Assembly (NCBI RefSeq): GCF_012349115.1
Contig: NZ_PQIG01000066.1
Location: 57,074 to 121,073, forward strand
DNA length: 64,000 nt
Direction: 5' to 3'
Origin: Rhizobium ruizarguesonis
GTDB lineage: Bacteria; Pseudomonadota; Alphaproteobacteria; Rhizobiales; Rhizobiaceae
The notes beneath the pieces are model-generated. The model made no database searches and was not told the origin of the DNA. It saw only the letters and a program-made list of their open reading frames with translations. The position numbers and the translations under genes were made by a program. Below are positions 1 through 8,954 of the stretch, piece by piece. The stretch's first letter is position 1. Every line of letters begins with the position of its first letter.

Positions 1-694
1 TTGCCAGCCATTCGCTGTATTGCCGGGAAGCACTGGCCTTCATCGCGATATTCTTCTGGATATATTGCCTGGCGAGCATATCGGCGATGTCGACGGCCCT
101 CTGAGGGGTCGACGCAGCAGCCGAGATCTCGATGATCGTCGAACTCCCGACCCGGCGTATTCCTATCATGCTCAGCAGCGTAGCGATCGCCCGATCCTGG
201 ATCCGCTCGTCCTCGGCCTGCGGCTGTGCTTGGCGCGGCCCTGTGCCTACTGCTTCCTGCGATTCCGTATCCGATTCAGAAGAAATCCCCATCAACCAGT
301 TCTTTGCCCTATCTTGCAGCGAAGGCGCCTGATCGACAAAGTCAGGATCGGTATCGAGACCAAGTGCCCTTACCGTTTCGCCGATGACATCGCTGGATCT
401 GGCGATCTCCAGCTGTCCCTCTATGAATGCGTCTTCGGCGAAAGACCTTTGTGCTTCGGTGCCGCTCACCTGCGGGAAGATCACAAGTTGCGTGCTGGCA
501 ACGAAAGTCGGCTCGGCGGTCAGCACATAGATCCCTGCCATTGCGAGGAAAACGAACGTCGTCGCCACAATCCACCGCCAGCGCATCCTGAGAAAGAAGA
601 GCATATCTCGCAAGGTCAGCGGCGAATTTCCGCCAGTGGCTGCGGCAGGCAGAGATATCGGAGAAACACCGCTGAAGATCGTGCTTGAGGTCAT
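1..694 (-). CDS. Wzz/GumC-like polysaccharide chain-length/export protein (partial)
   Basis: The reading frame is open from an ATG at 694 to the window edge, giving at least 231 residues and no stop, so the C-terminus lies outside. A TTAGGA ribosome site precedes the ATG. The N-terminal part has a short cytoplasmic leader, one membrane segment at about residues 41-60, then a periplasmic region with the beta-rich start and charged helices expected of the Wzz/GNVR domain of polysaccharide co-polymerases. These proteins sit in the inner membrane and control chain length and export in Wzy-dependent systems. The neighbouring priming transferase on the same strand supports this. Whether the missing part carries a BY-kinase domain, as in ExoP, cannot be seen. 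Confidence 0.75.
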   Translation of the reverse strand, partial: MTSSTIFSGVSPISLPAAATGGNSPLTLRDMLFFLRMRWRWIVATTFVFLAMAGIYVLTAEPTFVASTQLVIFPQVSGTEAQRSFAEDAFIEGQLEIARSSDVIGETVRALGLDTDPDFVDQAPSLQDRAKNWLMGISSESDTESQEAVGTGPRQAQPQAEDERIQDRAIATLLSMIGIRRVGSSTIIEISAAASTPQRAVDIADMLARQYIQKNIAMKASASRQYSEWLA

Positions 695-810
695 GTCGTC
701 CTAATCCAAAATGGCGAGATCACGGAGTAACCAGGGAGTGGCAGCTTGGAGGGGACGGGGGCAGCGTGTCTTCCGATTTCAAGCATGGTCGGCAGCTTCC
801 CCTTGAATGC

Positions 811-1512
811 TCAGTACGAGCCGCGCTGCGAAAACAGAGCGGGAATGGTCTTGGCAATGATGACGAAGTCCCGGCCGAGCGACCAATTGTCGAGATAGTG
901 AACGTCGAGGGAAACCCGGTACTCATAACTGACATCGTTGCGCCCGCTGGTCTGCCAGTGACCGGTCAGGCCCGGACGGACGGCCATGTAGGCCCAAATA
1001 TGCTCGCCGTAGCGCGGCAATTCCTCGGCCGTGATCGGCCGGGGGCCGACAAGACTCATGTCGCCACGCACGATGTTGATCAGCTGGGGGAGCTCGTCGA
1101 TGCTGGACCGCCTCAGGATCTCGCCGACGGCTGTGACCCTCGGATCGTCCTTCAGCTTGCGTGTCTCTTCCCATTCGCTTCGCGCAGCCGGGTTGTTTTG
1201 CAGCAATTCGGCAAGCTGAGCACTCGCATCGGTCTTCATCGTGCGAAACTTGAGGCACCCGAACGGCGCTCCACCGACGCCGATACGCGTATGGGAATAG
1301 AAGACCGGGCCGCGGTCGCTCATCTTCACGATTATTGCGACGATCAACAGAAGCGGGGAAAGCAGGATCAGCGCCGTGATTGCGATGAGAAGGTCTATCG
1401 CGCGCTTCGACGATCTGCCTGCCGCACGAGGCCGGGACGAATGGAGATCGCCGCCTTTCGCGGACCGTCCGACACGCGACCAGGCCTCGAAACTATGTGC
1501 TTCCCATGTCAT
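811..1512 (-). CDS. ExoY/PssA-like undecaprenyl-phosphate sugar-1-phosphate transferase
   Basis: This 233-residue protein belongs to the bacterial sugar transferase (polyprenyl glycosylphosphotransferase) family. It loads the first sugar phosphate onto undecaprenyl phosphate at the inner face of the membrane and so starts an exopolysaccharide repeat unit. One hydrophobic helix lies at about residues 38-62, followed by the conserved KFRTM motif, the DELPQL segment and the SLVGPRP block of the catalytic domain. Its length matches the short ExoY/PssA class rather than the long WbaP class. GGAG lies 6-7 bases before the ATG. It is upstream of, and probably cotranscribed with, the Wzz-like gene. 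The sugar (glucose or galactose) cannot be read from sequence. Confidence 0.88.
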   Translation of the reverse strand: MTWEAHSFEAWSRVGRSAKGGDLHSSRPRAAGRSSKRAIDLLIAITALILLSPLLLIVAIIVKMSDRGPVFYSHTRIGVGGAPFGCLKFRTMKTDASAQLAELLQNNPAARSEWEETRKLKDDPRVTAVGEILRRSSIDELPQLINIVRGDMSLVGPRPITAEELPRYGEHIWAYMAVRPGLTGHWQTSGRNDVSYEYRVSLDVHYLDNWSLGRDFVIIAKTIPALFSQRGSY

Positions 1513-1985
1513 CGGTGGTCTCCAAAATATTCCGATTAAGAACCGTTCAAAGTTTGCTGCGCCGCACTCTGGTTGTCTGTTACCAAGGTCATAATCCTTA
1601 ATAAATTCTTTATGCTACTAACGGGCAATAGAGAATTTGGATTACATCTTGATGGCCTTCTTTTCATTTCAAACGACAATCTAACCTAATTCGGAGCGAT
1701 TATCTGCTGATACTTATTTATCAGTTTTGATATCATCATTTCGATTATTGCTTTTTTTAATTCAGTAAGCCGTTTTAATAGGCAGTCATATTCGATCACA
1801 AGGCGGTTTTTTGGCTTCATTGAGATTTTGAATTCAGTTCATGATGTATATTTTGTTTTGAATCTAAATAGATGCTTTATCTTTACGTCAAATTTCGGTG
1901 ATGTTGTTTGACTCTCATATTAAGACAATATAAATGATGCAGTGCAGCATTTTCTATGGTTATTCGAGTACTCGGAGTTATGCGC
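1513..1985. promoter_or_regulatory. AT-rich divergent intergenic region
   Basis: About 470 bases without a convincing gene separate the leftward polysaccharide genes from the rightward regulator operon. The stretch from about 1570 to 1940 is much richer in A and T than its surroundings. It contains an inverted repeat CTGATA-N6-TATCAG at 1707-1724 and an 8-base palindrome TGATATCA at 1728-1735. It probably holds both promoters. I could not identify a specific regulator site. Confidence 0.5.
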
Positions 1986-2723
1986 ATGGATGGGGCGACA
2001 CACACATCAGATCGCAGGGCCGGCATCGGCAAGCCGGCGATATCGGCTAACGGCAGCATTCATCTCAACAGCCGCATCGTCATCGACGACGAATTTCTTT
2101 CCTGCCGGTCGAGCGTCCGGCGATTCCGGCGCGGCGAAGTCATCGCCGGGGCCGGCGTCCTCGTCGATACCTTCGCGCGCGTCCATTCGGGGGTGGTCAG
2201 CGCCAGCACGATGCTGCCCGACGGCAGGGAATTCATCGTCGAGATCATTCCGAAATCCGGCCTCATCGGCGAGCTCGAGGTTCTGCGCAGGCAGACGTTG
2301 AGTCTCGAATACCGCGCCGGTTCCAACTGCGAACTGCATTTCTTCGAAGGCCGGCTGCTGCGCGACATGTACGCCAGCGACCCCTGCTTTCGCGAAAAGG
2401 TTTTCTCCAGGGCGCTGGCGCGTATTTCAGAGCTTGAACTCCGGATCATTGCCAATGCGGCGTCGAGCCTGCAGTCGAGGCTGGCCAGCACGCTGCTGCG
2501 GCTCTCCGCTGTTTATGGAAAAGATGCGGCAAATAGCGGCGACGAACTAATCATCTCGCAAAATGATCTGGCCGCGACGCTGCCGGCGTCCCGTGAGAAG
2601 GTTAATCAATGCCTGCGGCGCCTGCGGGAAAGCAAGATCATCGACGGGGGGCAGGGCAAGATCCGCATTCTCAACCGCAAGGCGCTGGAGGCCTGTGCCA
2701 ATGGCGCGGTTTCGGTGAAGTGA
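1986..2723 (+). CDS. Crp/Fnr-family transcriptional regulator
   Basis: The protein has an N-terminal cyclic-nucleotide-binding-like beta roll (about residues 20-135), a long dimer helix, and a C-terminal winged helix-turn-helix with the typical block around SQNDLAATLPASREKVNQ. Such proteins sense a small molecule or redox state and bind promoter dyads. In-frame ATGs also exist at 1956 and 1980. I chose 1986 because GGAG at 1974-1977 lies 8 bases before it. The stop overlaps the next start (TGATG at 2721-2725), so the regulator is translationally coupled to a glycosyltransferase. It probably controls this polysaccharide locus. There is no Fnr-type N-terminal cysteine cluster, and the effector is unknown. 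Confidence 0.85.
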   Translation: MDGATHTSDRRAGIGKPAISANGSIHLNSRIVIDDEFLSCRSSVRRFRRGEVIAGAGVLVDTFARVHSGVVSASTMLPDGREFIVEIIPKSGLIGELEVLRRQTLSLEYRAGSNCELHFFEGRLLRDMYASDPCFREKVFSRALARISELELRIIANAASSLQSRLASTLLRLSAVYGKDAANSGDELIISQNDLAATLPASREKVNQCLRRLRESKIIDGGQGKIRILNRKALEACANGAVSVK

Positions 2724-4069
2724 TGCGCCCATCGCTTCCCGAGGCTCTCCGATCCGCAGCAAGCGTCGGCCGCTTTCCCGGCCCAGGCACGACAAAGATC
2801 GATCGCGTGGTCATCATCGACGACTACTCGGTGGCCAGAGGCGGCGCGACGGCGCTGGCGGTGCTGTCCGCCAAGCTTTTTCGGGGGCTCGACATCCCCG
2901 TGACCTATATTTGCGGGGATGACGCCGCCAACGTGGAGCTTGTCGCGCTCGGGGTTTCGATGGTCGGTCTGAACAGCCGCGACCTGCTCAGCGCCGAGCG
3001 TGCGAAGGCTTTCGTGACCGGCATTCACAATGGCGCCGCCGTCCGTATGGTCGCGAACTGGATTGCCGCAAACGACACCGGCAATACCGTCTACCATGTC
3101 CATGGCTGGCACCAGATCCTGTCTCCGGCGATTTTCAGAGCACTGGCGCCGGTCGCCGGACGATGCGTGGTTCACGCGCATGATTTCTTTACCGCCTGCC
3201 CCAACGGCGCCTTCTTCGACTATCAGGCGCAGGAGATCTGCCTTCGGCGCCCGCTCGGCGGAAGCTGCATTGCGACGGCTTGCGACAAGAGAAGTTATTC
3301 GCACAAATTGTGGCGGGTCGCCCGCGGCTCCAATATCCTGCGGCTGCTGAAGGATCAGGCCGATTTCGGCCGGATCATCCTGCTGCACGAGAAGATGGCT
3401 GGCTTTCTCGTCGGCGCCGGATATCGGCCCGAACGCCTGACGACGATCCGCAATCCCGTCGCTCCGCTATCCATCAAACGCATCGAGGCGGAGGCCAACG
3501 ACGAGTTCGTCTTCATCGGGAGGCTGGATGAGGAGAAGGGCATAGAAGACGCCGTGGCCGCCACGCGCAAAGCCGGCGTCCGGCTCTGCGTGATCGGGGA
3601 CGGGCCGCTGATGCCGCTGGTCGCAGCTTCGGGAGATGACGTCAGGGCCGTCGGCTGGCAGTCGCATGCGGAGATCGGCCCGATCATCCGCAAGGCGCGC
3701 GCACTGTTGATGCCGTCGCGCTATCCCGAGCCGTTCGGTCTCGTCGCTATCGAAGCGGCCAGGAGCGGTCTGCCGGTCATCATGTCGCGCAGCGCCTTTC
3801 TCGCCGAGGAAATGCAAAGAGCCGGCATGGCGCTTGCCTGCGATACGGCTGACGAAAGCGCCTTTGCCGATACTTTGACGAGATTCAGCCAAATGCCGAG
3901 AGATGAGGTCCGCGCCATGAGCGAGCGGGCTTTCCGGCTGTCGCCGGATCTCGCCTCGACACACGAGGAATGGCGCGACGCGCTTCTTGCCGAATACCAG
4001 AGCCTGATTTCGACGAATGCGGTTCCCGAGCTGACAGACGGTGTGGTGATACAAGGAGTATTGAGTTGA
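2723..4069 (+). CDS. GT4-type glycosyltransferase
   Basis: This is a 448-residue GT-B fold glycosyltransferase. The C-terminal half carries FIGRLDEEKG (sugar-nucleotide domain start), VIGDGP, and the E-x7-E motif of retaining GT4 enzymes in EPFGLVAIE. It is expected to add a sugar to the lipid-linked repeat unit in the cytoplasm. The frame is open further upstream, but the ATG at 2723 overlaps the regulator stop by one base and is the credible start. An N-terminal HGWH/HAHDFF region precedes a cysteine-containing segment near residues 165-190. Donor and acceptor cannot be deduced. Confidence 0.87.
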   Translation: MRPSLPEALRSAASVGRFPGPGTTKIDRVVIIDDYSVARGGATALAVLSAKLFRGLDIPVTYICGDDAANVELVALGVSMVGLNSRDLLSAERAKAFVTGIHNGAAVRMVANWIAANDTGNTVYHVHGWHQILSPAIFRALAPVAGRCVVHAHDFFTACPNGAFFDYQAQEICLRRPLGGSCIATACDKRSYSHKLWRVARGSNILRLLKDQADFGRIILLHEKMAGFLVGAGYRPERLTTIRNPVAPLSIKRIEAEANDEFVFIGRLDEEKGIEDAVAATRKAGVRLCVIGDGPLMPLVAASGDDVRAVGWQSHAEIGPIIRKARALLMPSRYPEPFGLVAIEAARSGLPVIMSRSAFLAEEMQRAGMALACDTADESAFADTLTRFSQMPRDEVRAMSERAFRLSPDLASTHEEWRDALLAEYQSLISTNAVPELTDGVVIQGVLS

Positions 4070-5310
4070 CTCTTAAAGCAACAACCTCTCTTCCCGACGC
4101 GAGGGCATTTCTCGGCGATGCGCCTGTCATGGCGAAAAGACGTGTCGCCGAAGCCGGAGGCGCGAGCGACACAAAGCAGCTTCGTGTCGCCATCGTGCAT
4201 TATTGGCTCGTTTCGATGCGCGGCGGCGAGAAAGTCGTCGAAGAGCTGTGCCGCATGTTTCCGCAGGCCGACATCTTCACCCTCGTCTGCAACCGGGATC
4301 GCATCAGCGATTTTCTGAAGACGCGGAACATCCGCACGTCCTTCCTGCAGAAGATCCCCGGCGCGCAACGGCATTATACCAAGATGCTGCCGCTGATGCC
4401 CTTCGCGCTCGAGCAGTTCGATCTGCAGGACTACGATCTCGTGCTGTCGAGTGAATCCGGACCCGCCAAGGGCATCATCACGCGCGCCGACGCGCTGCAT
4501 GTCTGTTACTGCCACTCGCCGATGCGCTACATCTGGGATCAGTTCCATGTCTACCGTCATGGCCTGCCCTGGGTTGGGCGCGCCTTGATGTCGATCACCG
4601 CGCCCATGTTGCGCGCCTGGGACGTGACGACGTCCTCGCGAGTCGATGTGTTCGTCGCCAATTCCGATTATGTCGCAAGCCGCATCCGCCGTTTCTACGA
4701 CCGGGAATCCATCGTCATCCATCCGCCCGTTGCGACGGACGATTTTGCGGTCGGGAAAGGAAAAGGTGAATTCTATCTCTATGCGGGGCAGCTGACCACT
4801 TACAAGCGGCCGGATATTGCCGTTCGCGCCTGCACCGAGGCCGGGCGGAAGCTGGTCGTGATCGGCGAGGGAGAACAATTGGCTTATCTGAAGTCGATCG
4901 CCGGACCGACCGTTGAGTTCCTCGGCCATCAGCCCTTCAACGTTCTGCGCGACCACCTGTCGCGATGCCGCGCCCTGTTGTTTCCGGGCACGGAGGATTT
5001 CGGCATCCTTCCGGTGGAAGCCATGGCATCGGGGCGGCCGGTCCTGGCTTTCGACGCCGGCGGCGCCAGAGAAACCGTTTCCTCGCCGCAGGTCGGTTTT
5101 CGCTTCGGGCAGCAGACCACGGAAGCTCTGTTGGAAACGATGGCGGCGTTCGAAGAGGTGGAGGACGATATCGATCCGCATGCCATCCGCGCGCACTCGC
5201 TGAAATTCTCTTCCGCCGTGTTCCGCGACCGTCTGTCCAGCCTGATCGAACAACAACTGTCCACCCATGGCGACCGATCCGCCGAGGTCTTCAGAAGACG
5301 GCCGGGCTGA
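4066..5310 (+). CDS. GT4-type glycosyltransferase, WbaZ-like
   Basis: I start this 414-residue protein at TTG 4066. It has AAGGAG at 4053-4058 and overlaps the preceding stop (TTGA), whereas the longer open frame runs into the previous gene. The core shows HYWL...RGGEKVVEEL, a CHSPMRY segment, YAGQLTTYKRPD and the E-x7-E motif in EDFGILPVE, typical of GT4 mannosyl/rhamnosyl-type transferases resembling WbaZ. It follows the previous transferase without a gap, so the two probably act in sequence on the same repeat unit. The exact linkage is unknown. Confidence 0.87.
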   Translation: MTLKATTSLPDARAFLGDAPVMAKRRVAEAGGASDTKQLRVAIVHYWLVSMRGGEKVVEELCRMFPQADIFTLVCNRDRISDFLKTRNIRTSFLQKIPGAQRHYTKMLPLMPFALEQFDLQDYDLVLSSESGPAKGIITRADALHVCYCHSPMRYIWDQFHVYRHGLPWVGRALMSITAPMLRAWDVTTSSRVDVFVANSDYVASRIRRFYDRESIVIHPPVATDDFAVGKGKGEFYLYAGQLTTYKRPDIAVRACTEAGRKLVVIGEGEQLAYLKSIAGPTVEFLGHQPFNVLRDHLSRCRALLFPGTEDFGILPVEAMASGRPVLAFDAGGARETVSSPQVGFRFGQQTTEALLETMAAFEEVEDDIDPHAIRAHSLKFSSAVFRDRLSSLIEQQLSTHGDRSAEVFRRRPG

Positions 5311-5389
5311 CGGGAAAGGGCGGAGCTGCCTGTCTTGCCGCTGCGACCGAAACCGTCTCAATCCGTCGACGAGGAATAGAAGATAGATC

Positions 5390-6871
5390 ATGTCAAGCGT
5401 ATCTCAGAAGACGGCGACGGCGAGTATCTGGACCATCGGCGGAAAATTCCTGGCGCGACTGCTCGATTTCGTCAGCCTCCTGATCCTCGCACGGCTTTTG
5501 AGCCCAGCGGATTTCGGCCTTGTCGCCATCGCGACCTCGGTTCTGGTCATCGTCGAGACAATCCTGGACCTGCCGCTGACGCAGGCCCTGATGCGCCAGC
5601 CGTCGCCTTCGGACGATATGTTTGCCACGGCCCTTACCCTCAGCCTGCTTCGAGGCGTGGCCATCAGCATACTGATGATGATCATTTCCTGGCCGATGGC
5701 TTTGATCTATGACGATTCCCGGCTTTTCTCGCTTGTCGCCGTGCTCTCGATTGCGCCTGCGATGCGCAGTGTGATCAGCCCACGCATGGTTCTGTTCATG
5801 CAGCGGTTCGATTTCAAACGCGAGTTCGCACTCGATCTCATCACCAAGGGTTCCACACTGCTGTTCGGTGTCGGGGTGGCGGTCGCGACCGGCAGCTATT
5901 GGGGACTGGCGATCGGCGCGGTTGCAGGCCCGACCGCTGCGGCGATCACCTCCTATGTCTTTGCACCGATGCGACCGAGATTCAGCCTTTCCGAGTGGAA
6001 GCACTTTCAGGACATGATCAGCTGGAACACCGTCTCGCAGGTGCTGAGTTCGATCAACTGGCAACTGGACCGGCTGCTTTTGCCACGCTTTACCGGCTTG
6101 TCGACGTTCGGCGCCTTCAGCGTCGCCGACAATATTGCCGGTATTCCATACCAGACCTTCGTCGGGCCATTGTTGCGCCCGCTGATGGCGGCATTCTCGA
6201 CCGTCGATGACCGTCGTAATCTGATCACTGCCTATCTGAAGGCGACGAACGCGATCACCTTCGTGGCCGCGCCCATCCTCATCACGCTCGCGCTTCTTGC
6301 CGAGCCGGCCGTACGGATCATCGTTGGCGAGAAATGGGCATCCGCCGCGCCGATTCTGCAATGGCTGTGCATCGTCAGTCTGCTCGGTCTTCCGACGAAT
6401 ATGATGCCGCCGTTGGCCATGGTCCTGAACAAAACCCGTTATCTCGCTCTCCGGATGTTTGCCGAGTTTGCCGTCAGGGTTCCGGTCACCGTCTTGGGCA
6501 TTGTCTATTTTCAGGTGGGAGGAGCATTGGGCGCGCGGATCGTGGCGGTGCTTGTCGCCTATGCCGCATCGCTCATCATCACGCGGCGGCTGATCGGCGC
6601 GACGTTTGCCGCTCAGTTGCACGCCTTTTTACGGCCTCTGGCCGCGAGCTTGCCGATGATCGCTTTCCTGCTGTGGATGGCGCCGATGCTCGCCGTCATG
6701 CCTGTCGGCCTCAACCTTGTCGTCAGCCTGGCGCTTTGCGGCGGAGCGGCAGTCACGATCTTCTGGGCCTTTGCGCTGCTGCTATGGCAGATTCTGGGAA
6801 GGCCCGACGGCATCGAGACCATCGTCGTCCAAAGGCTCATGCCGCGACGAAACGGGGTTCTCACCTTTTGA
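5390..6871 (+). CDS. Wzx/WzxC-like polysaccharide flippase
   Basis: This 493-residue, strongly hydrophobic protein has about 12-14 predicted membrane helices. Its N-terminus, with ILARLLSPADFGLVAIA, is typical of the polysaccharide transport family of the MOP superfamily. These proteins flip undecaprenyl-linked repeat units to the periplasm. It lies 79 bases after the second glycosyltransferase on the same strand. No Wzy polymerase is visible in the window, so the polymerase must lie elsewhere or beyond the left edge. Confidence 0.88.
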   Translation: MSSVSQKTATASIWTIGGKFLARLLDFVSLLILARLLSPADFGLVAIATSVLVIVETILDLPLTQALMRQPSPSDDMFATALTLSLLRGVAISILMMIISWPMALIYDDSRLFSLVAVLSIAPAMRSVISPRMVLFMQRFDFKREFALDLITKGSTLLFGVGVAVATGSYWGLAIGAVAGPTAAAITSYVFAPMRPRFSLSEWKHFQDMISWNTVSQVLSSINWQLDRLLLPRFTGLSTFGAFSVADNIAGIPYQTFVGPLLRPLMAAFSTVDDRRNLITAYLKATNAITFVAAPILITLALLAEPAVRIIVGEKWASAAPILQWLCIVSLLGLPTNMMPPLAMVLNKTRYLALRMFAEFAVRVPVTVLGIVYFQVGGALGARIVAVLVAYAASLIITRRLIGATFAAQLHAFLRPLAASLPMIAFLLWMAPMLAVMPVGLNLVVSLALCGGAAVTIFWAFALLLWQILGRPDGIETIVVQRLMPRRNGVLTF

Positions 6872-6921
6872 TCGAGACAAGTGTAGTCCAACGATTGGTT
6901 TGGCGTTTTCGGAGGAGCAGG

Positions 6922-7749
6922 ATGCGTTACGGGATATCTTCTAAGGCTCTGGGTTTGCTCATCGTTCTCGGTCTGGGGGCGTTGCCCGGCCAGCCCAGCG
7001 TGGCTCAGCAACCACTCAATATCAATGCGTACCAGCTAACGTTCGAGGAGAGCTTCGATAGTCTGGACGTCTCGGCCTGGGGGGAGAGAAGCTCCCGCTG
7101 GATCGCGCATACACCCTGGAACGGCGATTTCGGTGACGCCCGGTTCACAGATCCGGCGCCGGGCTTTCCGTTTACCACCGATCAGGGAGTTCTGAAGATC
7201 GAAGCGCGCAAGGAGGCCGATGGAACCTGGCGCTCGGGCCTGTTGTCGTCGGTGAACCCGAAAGGCGAAGGATTCTCGCAGCAATTTGGTTACTTCGAAG
7301 CACGGATGAAGCTGCCGCCGGGCAAGGGTGTCTGGCCGGCCTTCTGGCTCATCGGGCTTGACCGGTCGAAATACACCGCCGAGATCGACGTCCTGGAATA
7401 TTATGGACGCGCGCCCTACGAATTCAGCATGGGCTTTCATATCTGGCGTCAGAGCCAGGGCGGCCAGAACACGACCGGCGGCCATTGGCAAACCGTCCAG
7501 GACGGAATTTTGAACAGCGAATACCACACCTACGGCGTCGATATCCAAGCTGACAAGACGAGCTTCTACCTCGACCGTCAGTTCATCTGGAGCTTCGATA
7601 CGCCGAAGGAGTTCCACATGCCGTTCTATCCGCTGGTGAACCTGGCACTCGGCTCGGGTTGGCCGATCGATGAAACGCCGAATCCTTCCATCCTGCTCGT
7701 CGACTATATTCACGTCTACCAGCGGAAGCCGACTGACGCAGCGAATTGA
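6922..7749 (+). CDS. Secreted GH16 beta-glycanase, ExoK-like
   Basis: The protein has 275 residues with a signal peptide (hydrophobic stretch about 8-22, cleavage near VAQQ). The GH16 active-site motif E-I-D-V-L-E lies at residues 154-159, carrying the nucleophile and acid/base glutamates. Flanking blocks such as GYFEARMKLP and WPAFWLIG fit family 16. The start is fixed by GGAGGAG at 6911-6917. Size and context match ExoK-type endoglycanases that trim newly secreted exopolysaccharide. The gene is the last of the rightward polysaccharide operon and ends before a palindromic repeat. Confidence 0.9.
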   Translation: MRYGISSKALGLLIVLGLGALPGQPSVAQQPLNINAYQLTFEESFDSLDVSAWGERSSRWIAHTPWNGDFGDARFTDPAPGFPFTTDQGVLKIEARKEADGTWRSGLLSSVNPKGEGFSQQFGYFEARMKLPPGKGVWPAFWLIGLDRSKYTAEIDVLEYYGRAPYEFSMGFHIWRQSQGGQNTTGGHWQTVQDGILNSEYHTYGVDIQADKTSFYLDRQFIWSFDTPKEFHMPFYPLVNLALGSGWPIDETPNPSILLVDYIHVYQRKPTDAAN

Positions 7750-7777
7750 ACAACTGACGGGATAACCGTTCGGTCGC

Positions 7778-7884
7778 TAAAGCGCGTCGCGATCTTTCAG
7801 ATTCGCTCCTCGCGCTTTAGGTCCTTGTTTTTACGCATGTCGTTGTCGCAAAACCGCTGCACACTTTTGCGCGACATGCTCTAG
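7778..7884. repeat. Mosaic palindromic intergenic repeat, copy A
   Basis: This ~107-base element is built of two palindromes: TAAAGCGCG...CGCGCTTTA and GCATGTCG...CGACATGC. It closely matches 17189-17294 base for base, with scattered differences. The organisation resembles Rhizobium intergenic mosaic elements (RIME). It lies between convergent genes, could act as a bidirectional terminator, and its right edge contains the TAG stop of the adjacent ABC gene. Confidence 0.8.
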
Positions 7885-8954
7885 CGGCCGCAGCTGAGAC
7901 CTGTTTCCGGGTCGAAGAGATGCATTGCCTCCTCGTCGAAAAAGAGAGTGAGCTTTTCGTTGTCGCGGATCGGCGTGCGTGGCGGCAGACAGGCCATCAG
8001 GCGCTGATTTCCGGCAAGGGCGGTGACGACGAGTTCCGGGCCGGTCAGCTCTGCGACCTCAAGGGTTGCCTCGATCGACGGGCCGGCGCCGTCCGTGCGA
8101 AGCGCCTCGGGACGGATGCCGAGGATAAGGTCGCAGCCATTGCCGGCCGCTTCGCGGAAACGGGCGGGCAGGGGCAGGATCGCATCCGAGCCTGAAAGCG
8201 CCAGGCGACCGTCGCGCGCCGTCGCCTTCAGCAGGTTCATCGGCGGCGCGCCGACGAAGGTCGCGACATAGAGCGTTGCCGGATGGTTGTAGATCTCCTC
8301 CGGCGGGCCCAGCTGCTCGATGCGGCCGTCGCGCATGACGGCGATGCGGCTTGCAAGCGTCATCGCCTCGATCTGGTCATGGGTGACATAGACGACTGTC
8401 GTCTTCAGCATCTGGTGCAGCCGCTTGATCTCGGTGCGCATCTCCATGCGCAGCTTGGCATCAAGGTTGGAGAGCGGCTCGTCGAAGAGGAATACCTCCG
8501 GCTTGCGCACCAGCGCACGGCCGATCGCGACGCGCTGGCGCTGGCCGCCGGAAAGCTGGCTCGGCTTGCGGTCGAGGAGGCTTTCGATCTGCAGGAGCTT
8601 TGCGGCATCATGCACGGCCCTGTCGCGCTCCGGCGCCGGCACCTTGCGCATTTCCAGGCCGAAGCCGATGTTCCGGTGCACCGTCAGATTGGGATAGAGC
8701 GCGTAGGATTGAAAGACCATGGCGATATCGCGGTCCTTCGGATGCACGCTAAGCACCGAGCGGCCGCCGATCCTGACATCGCCGCTCGTTGCCTCGGCAA
8801 GGCCGGCGATGATGTTCAGCAGGGTGGACTTGCCGCAGCCGGAGGAACCGAGCAGCACCAGGAACTCGCCGCTTTCCAATGAGACGTCGATGCCTTTCAG
8901 CGTCTCGACGTCGCCATAGGTCTTGCGGATGTTCTGAATTTCGAGCGCGCTCAT
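7881..8954 (-). CDS. CUT1 sugar ABC transporter ATP-binding protein (MalK/UgpC type)
   Basis: The 357-residue ATPase has Walker A GSSGCGKST (36-44), a Q-loop in FQSYALYP, signature LSGGQ (134-138) and Walker B with FLFDEP (154-160). A C-terminal OB-type regulatory domain is typical of sugar importers. It powers the two permeases encoded upstream on the same strand. The start overlaps the kinase stop (ATGA). The stop codon lies inside the repeat that follows, so the original C-terminus may have been slightly different. Confidence 0.93.
   Translation of the reverse strand: MSALEIQNIRKTYGDVETLKGIDVSLESGEFLVLLGSSGCGKSTLLNIIAGLAEATSGDVRIGGRSVLSVHPKDRDIAMVFQSYALYPNLTVHRNIGFGLEMRKVPAPERDRAVHDAAKLLQIESLLDRKPSQLSGGQRQRVAIGRALVRKPEVFLFDEPLSNLDAKLRMEMRTEIKRLHQMLKTTVVYVTHDQIEAMTLASRIAVMRDGRIEQLGPPEEIYNHPATLYVATFVGAPPMNLLKATARDGRLALSGSDAILPLPARFREAAGNGCDLILGIRPEALRTDGAGPSIEATLEVAELTGPELVVTALAGNQRLMACLPPRTPIRDNEKLTLFFDEEAMHLFDPETGLSCGR

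Noticed and set aside
685..1539. 284-codon plus-strand frame opposite the priming transferase
   Set aside because: The minus-strand product has full sugar-transferase motifs; this frame is a shadow.
3721..5391. 556-codon minus-strand frame opposite the glycosyltransferases
   Set aside because: Spans a gene boundary of the real operon and has no recognisable domain.
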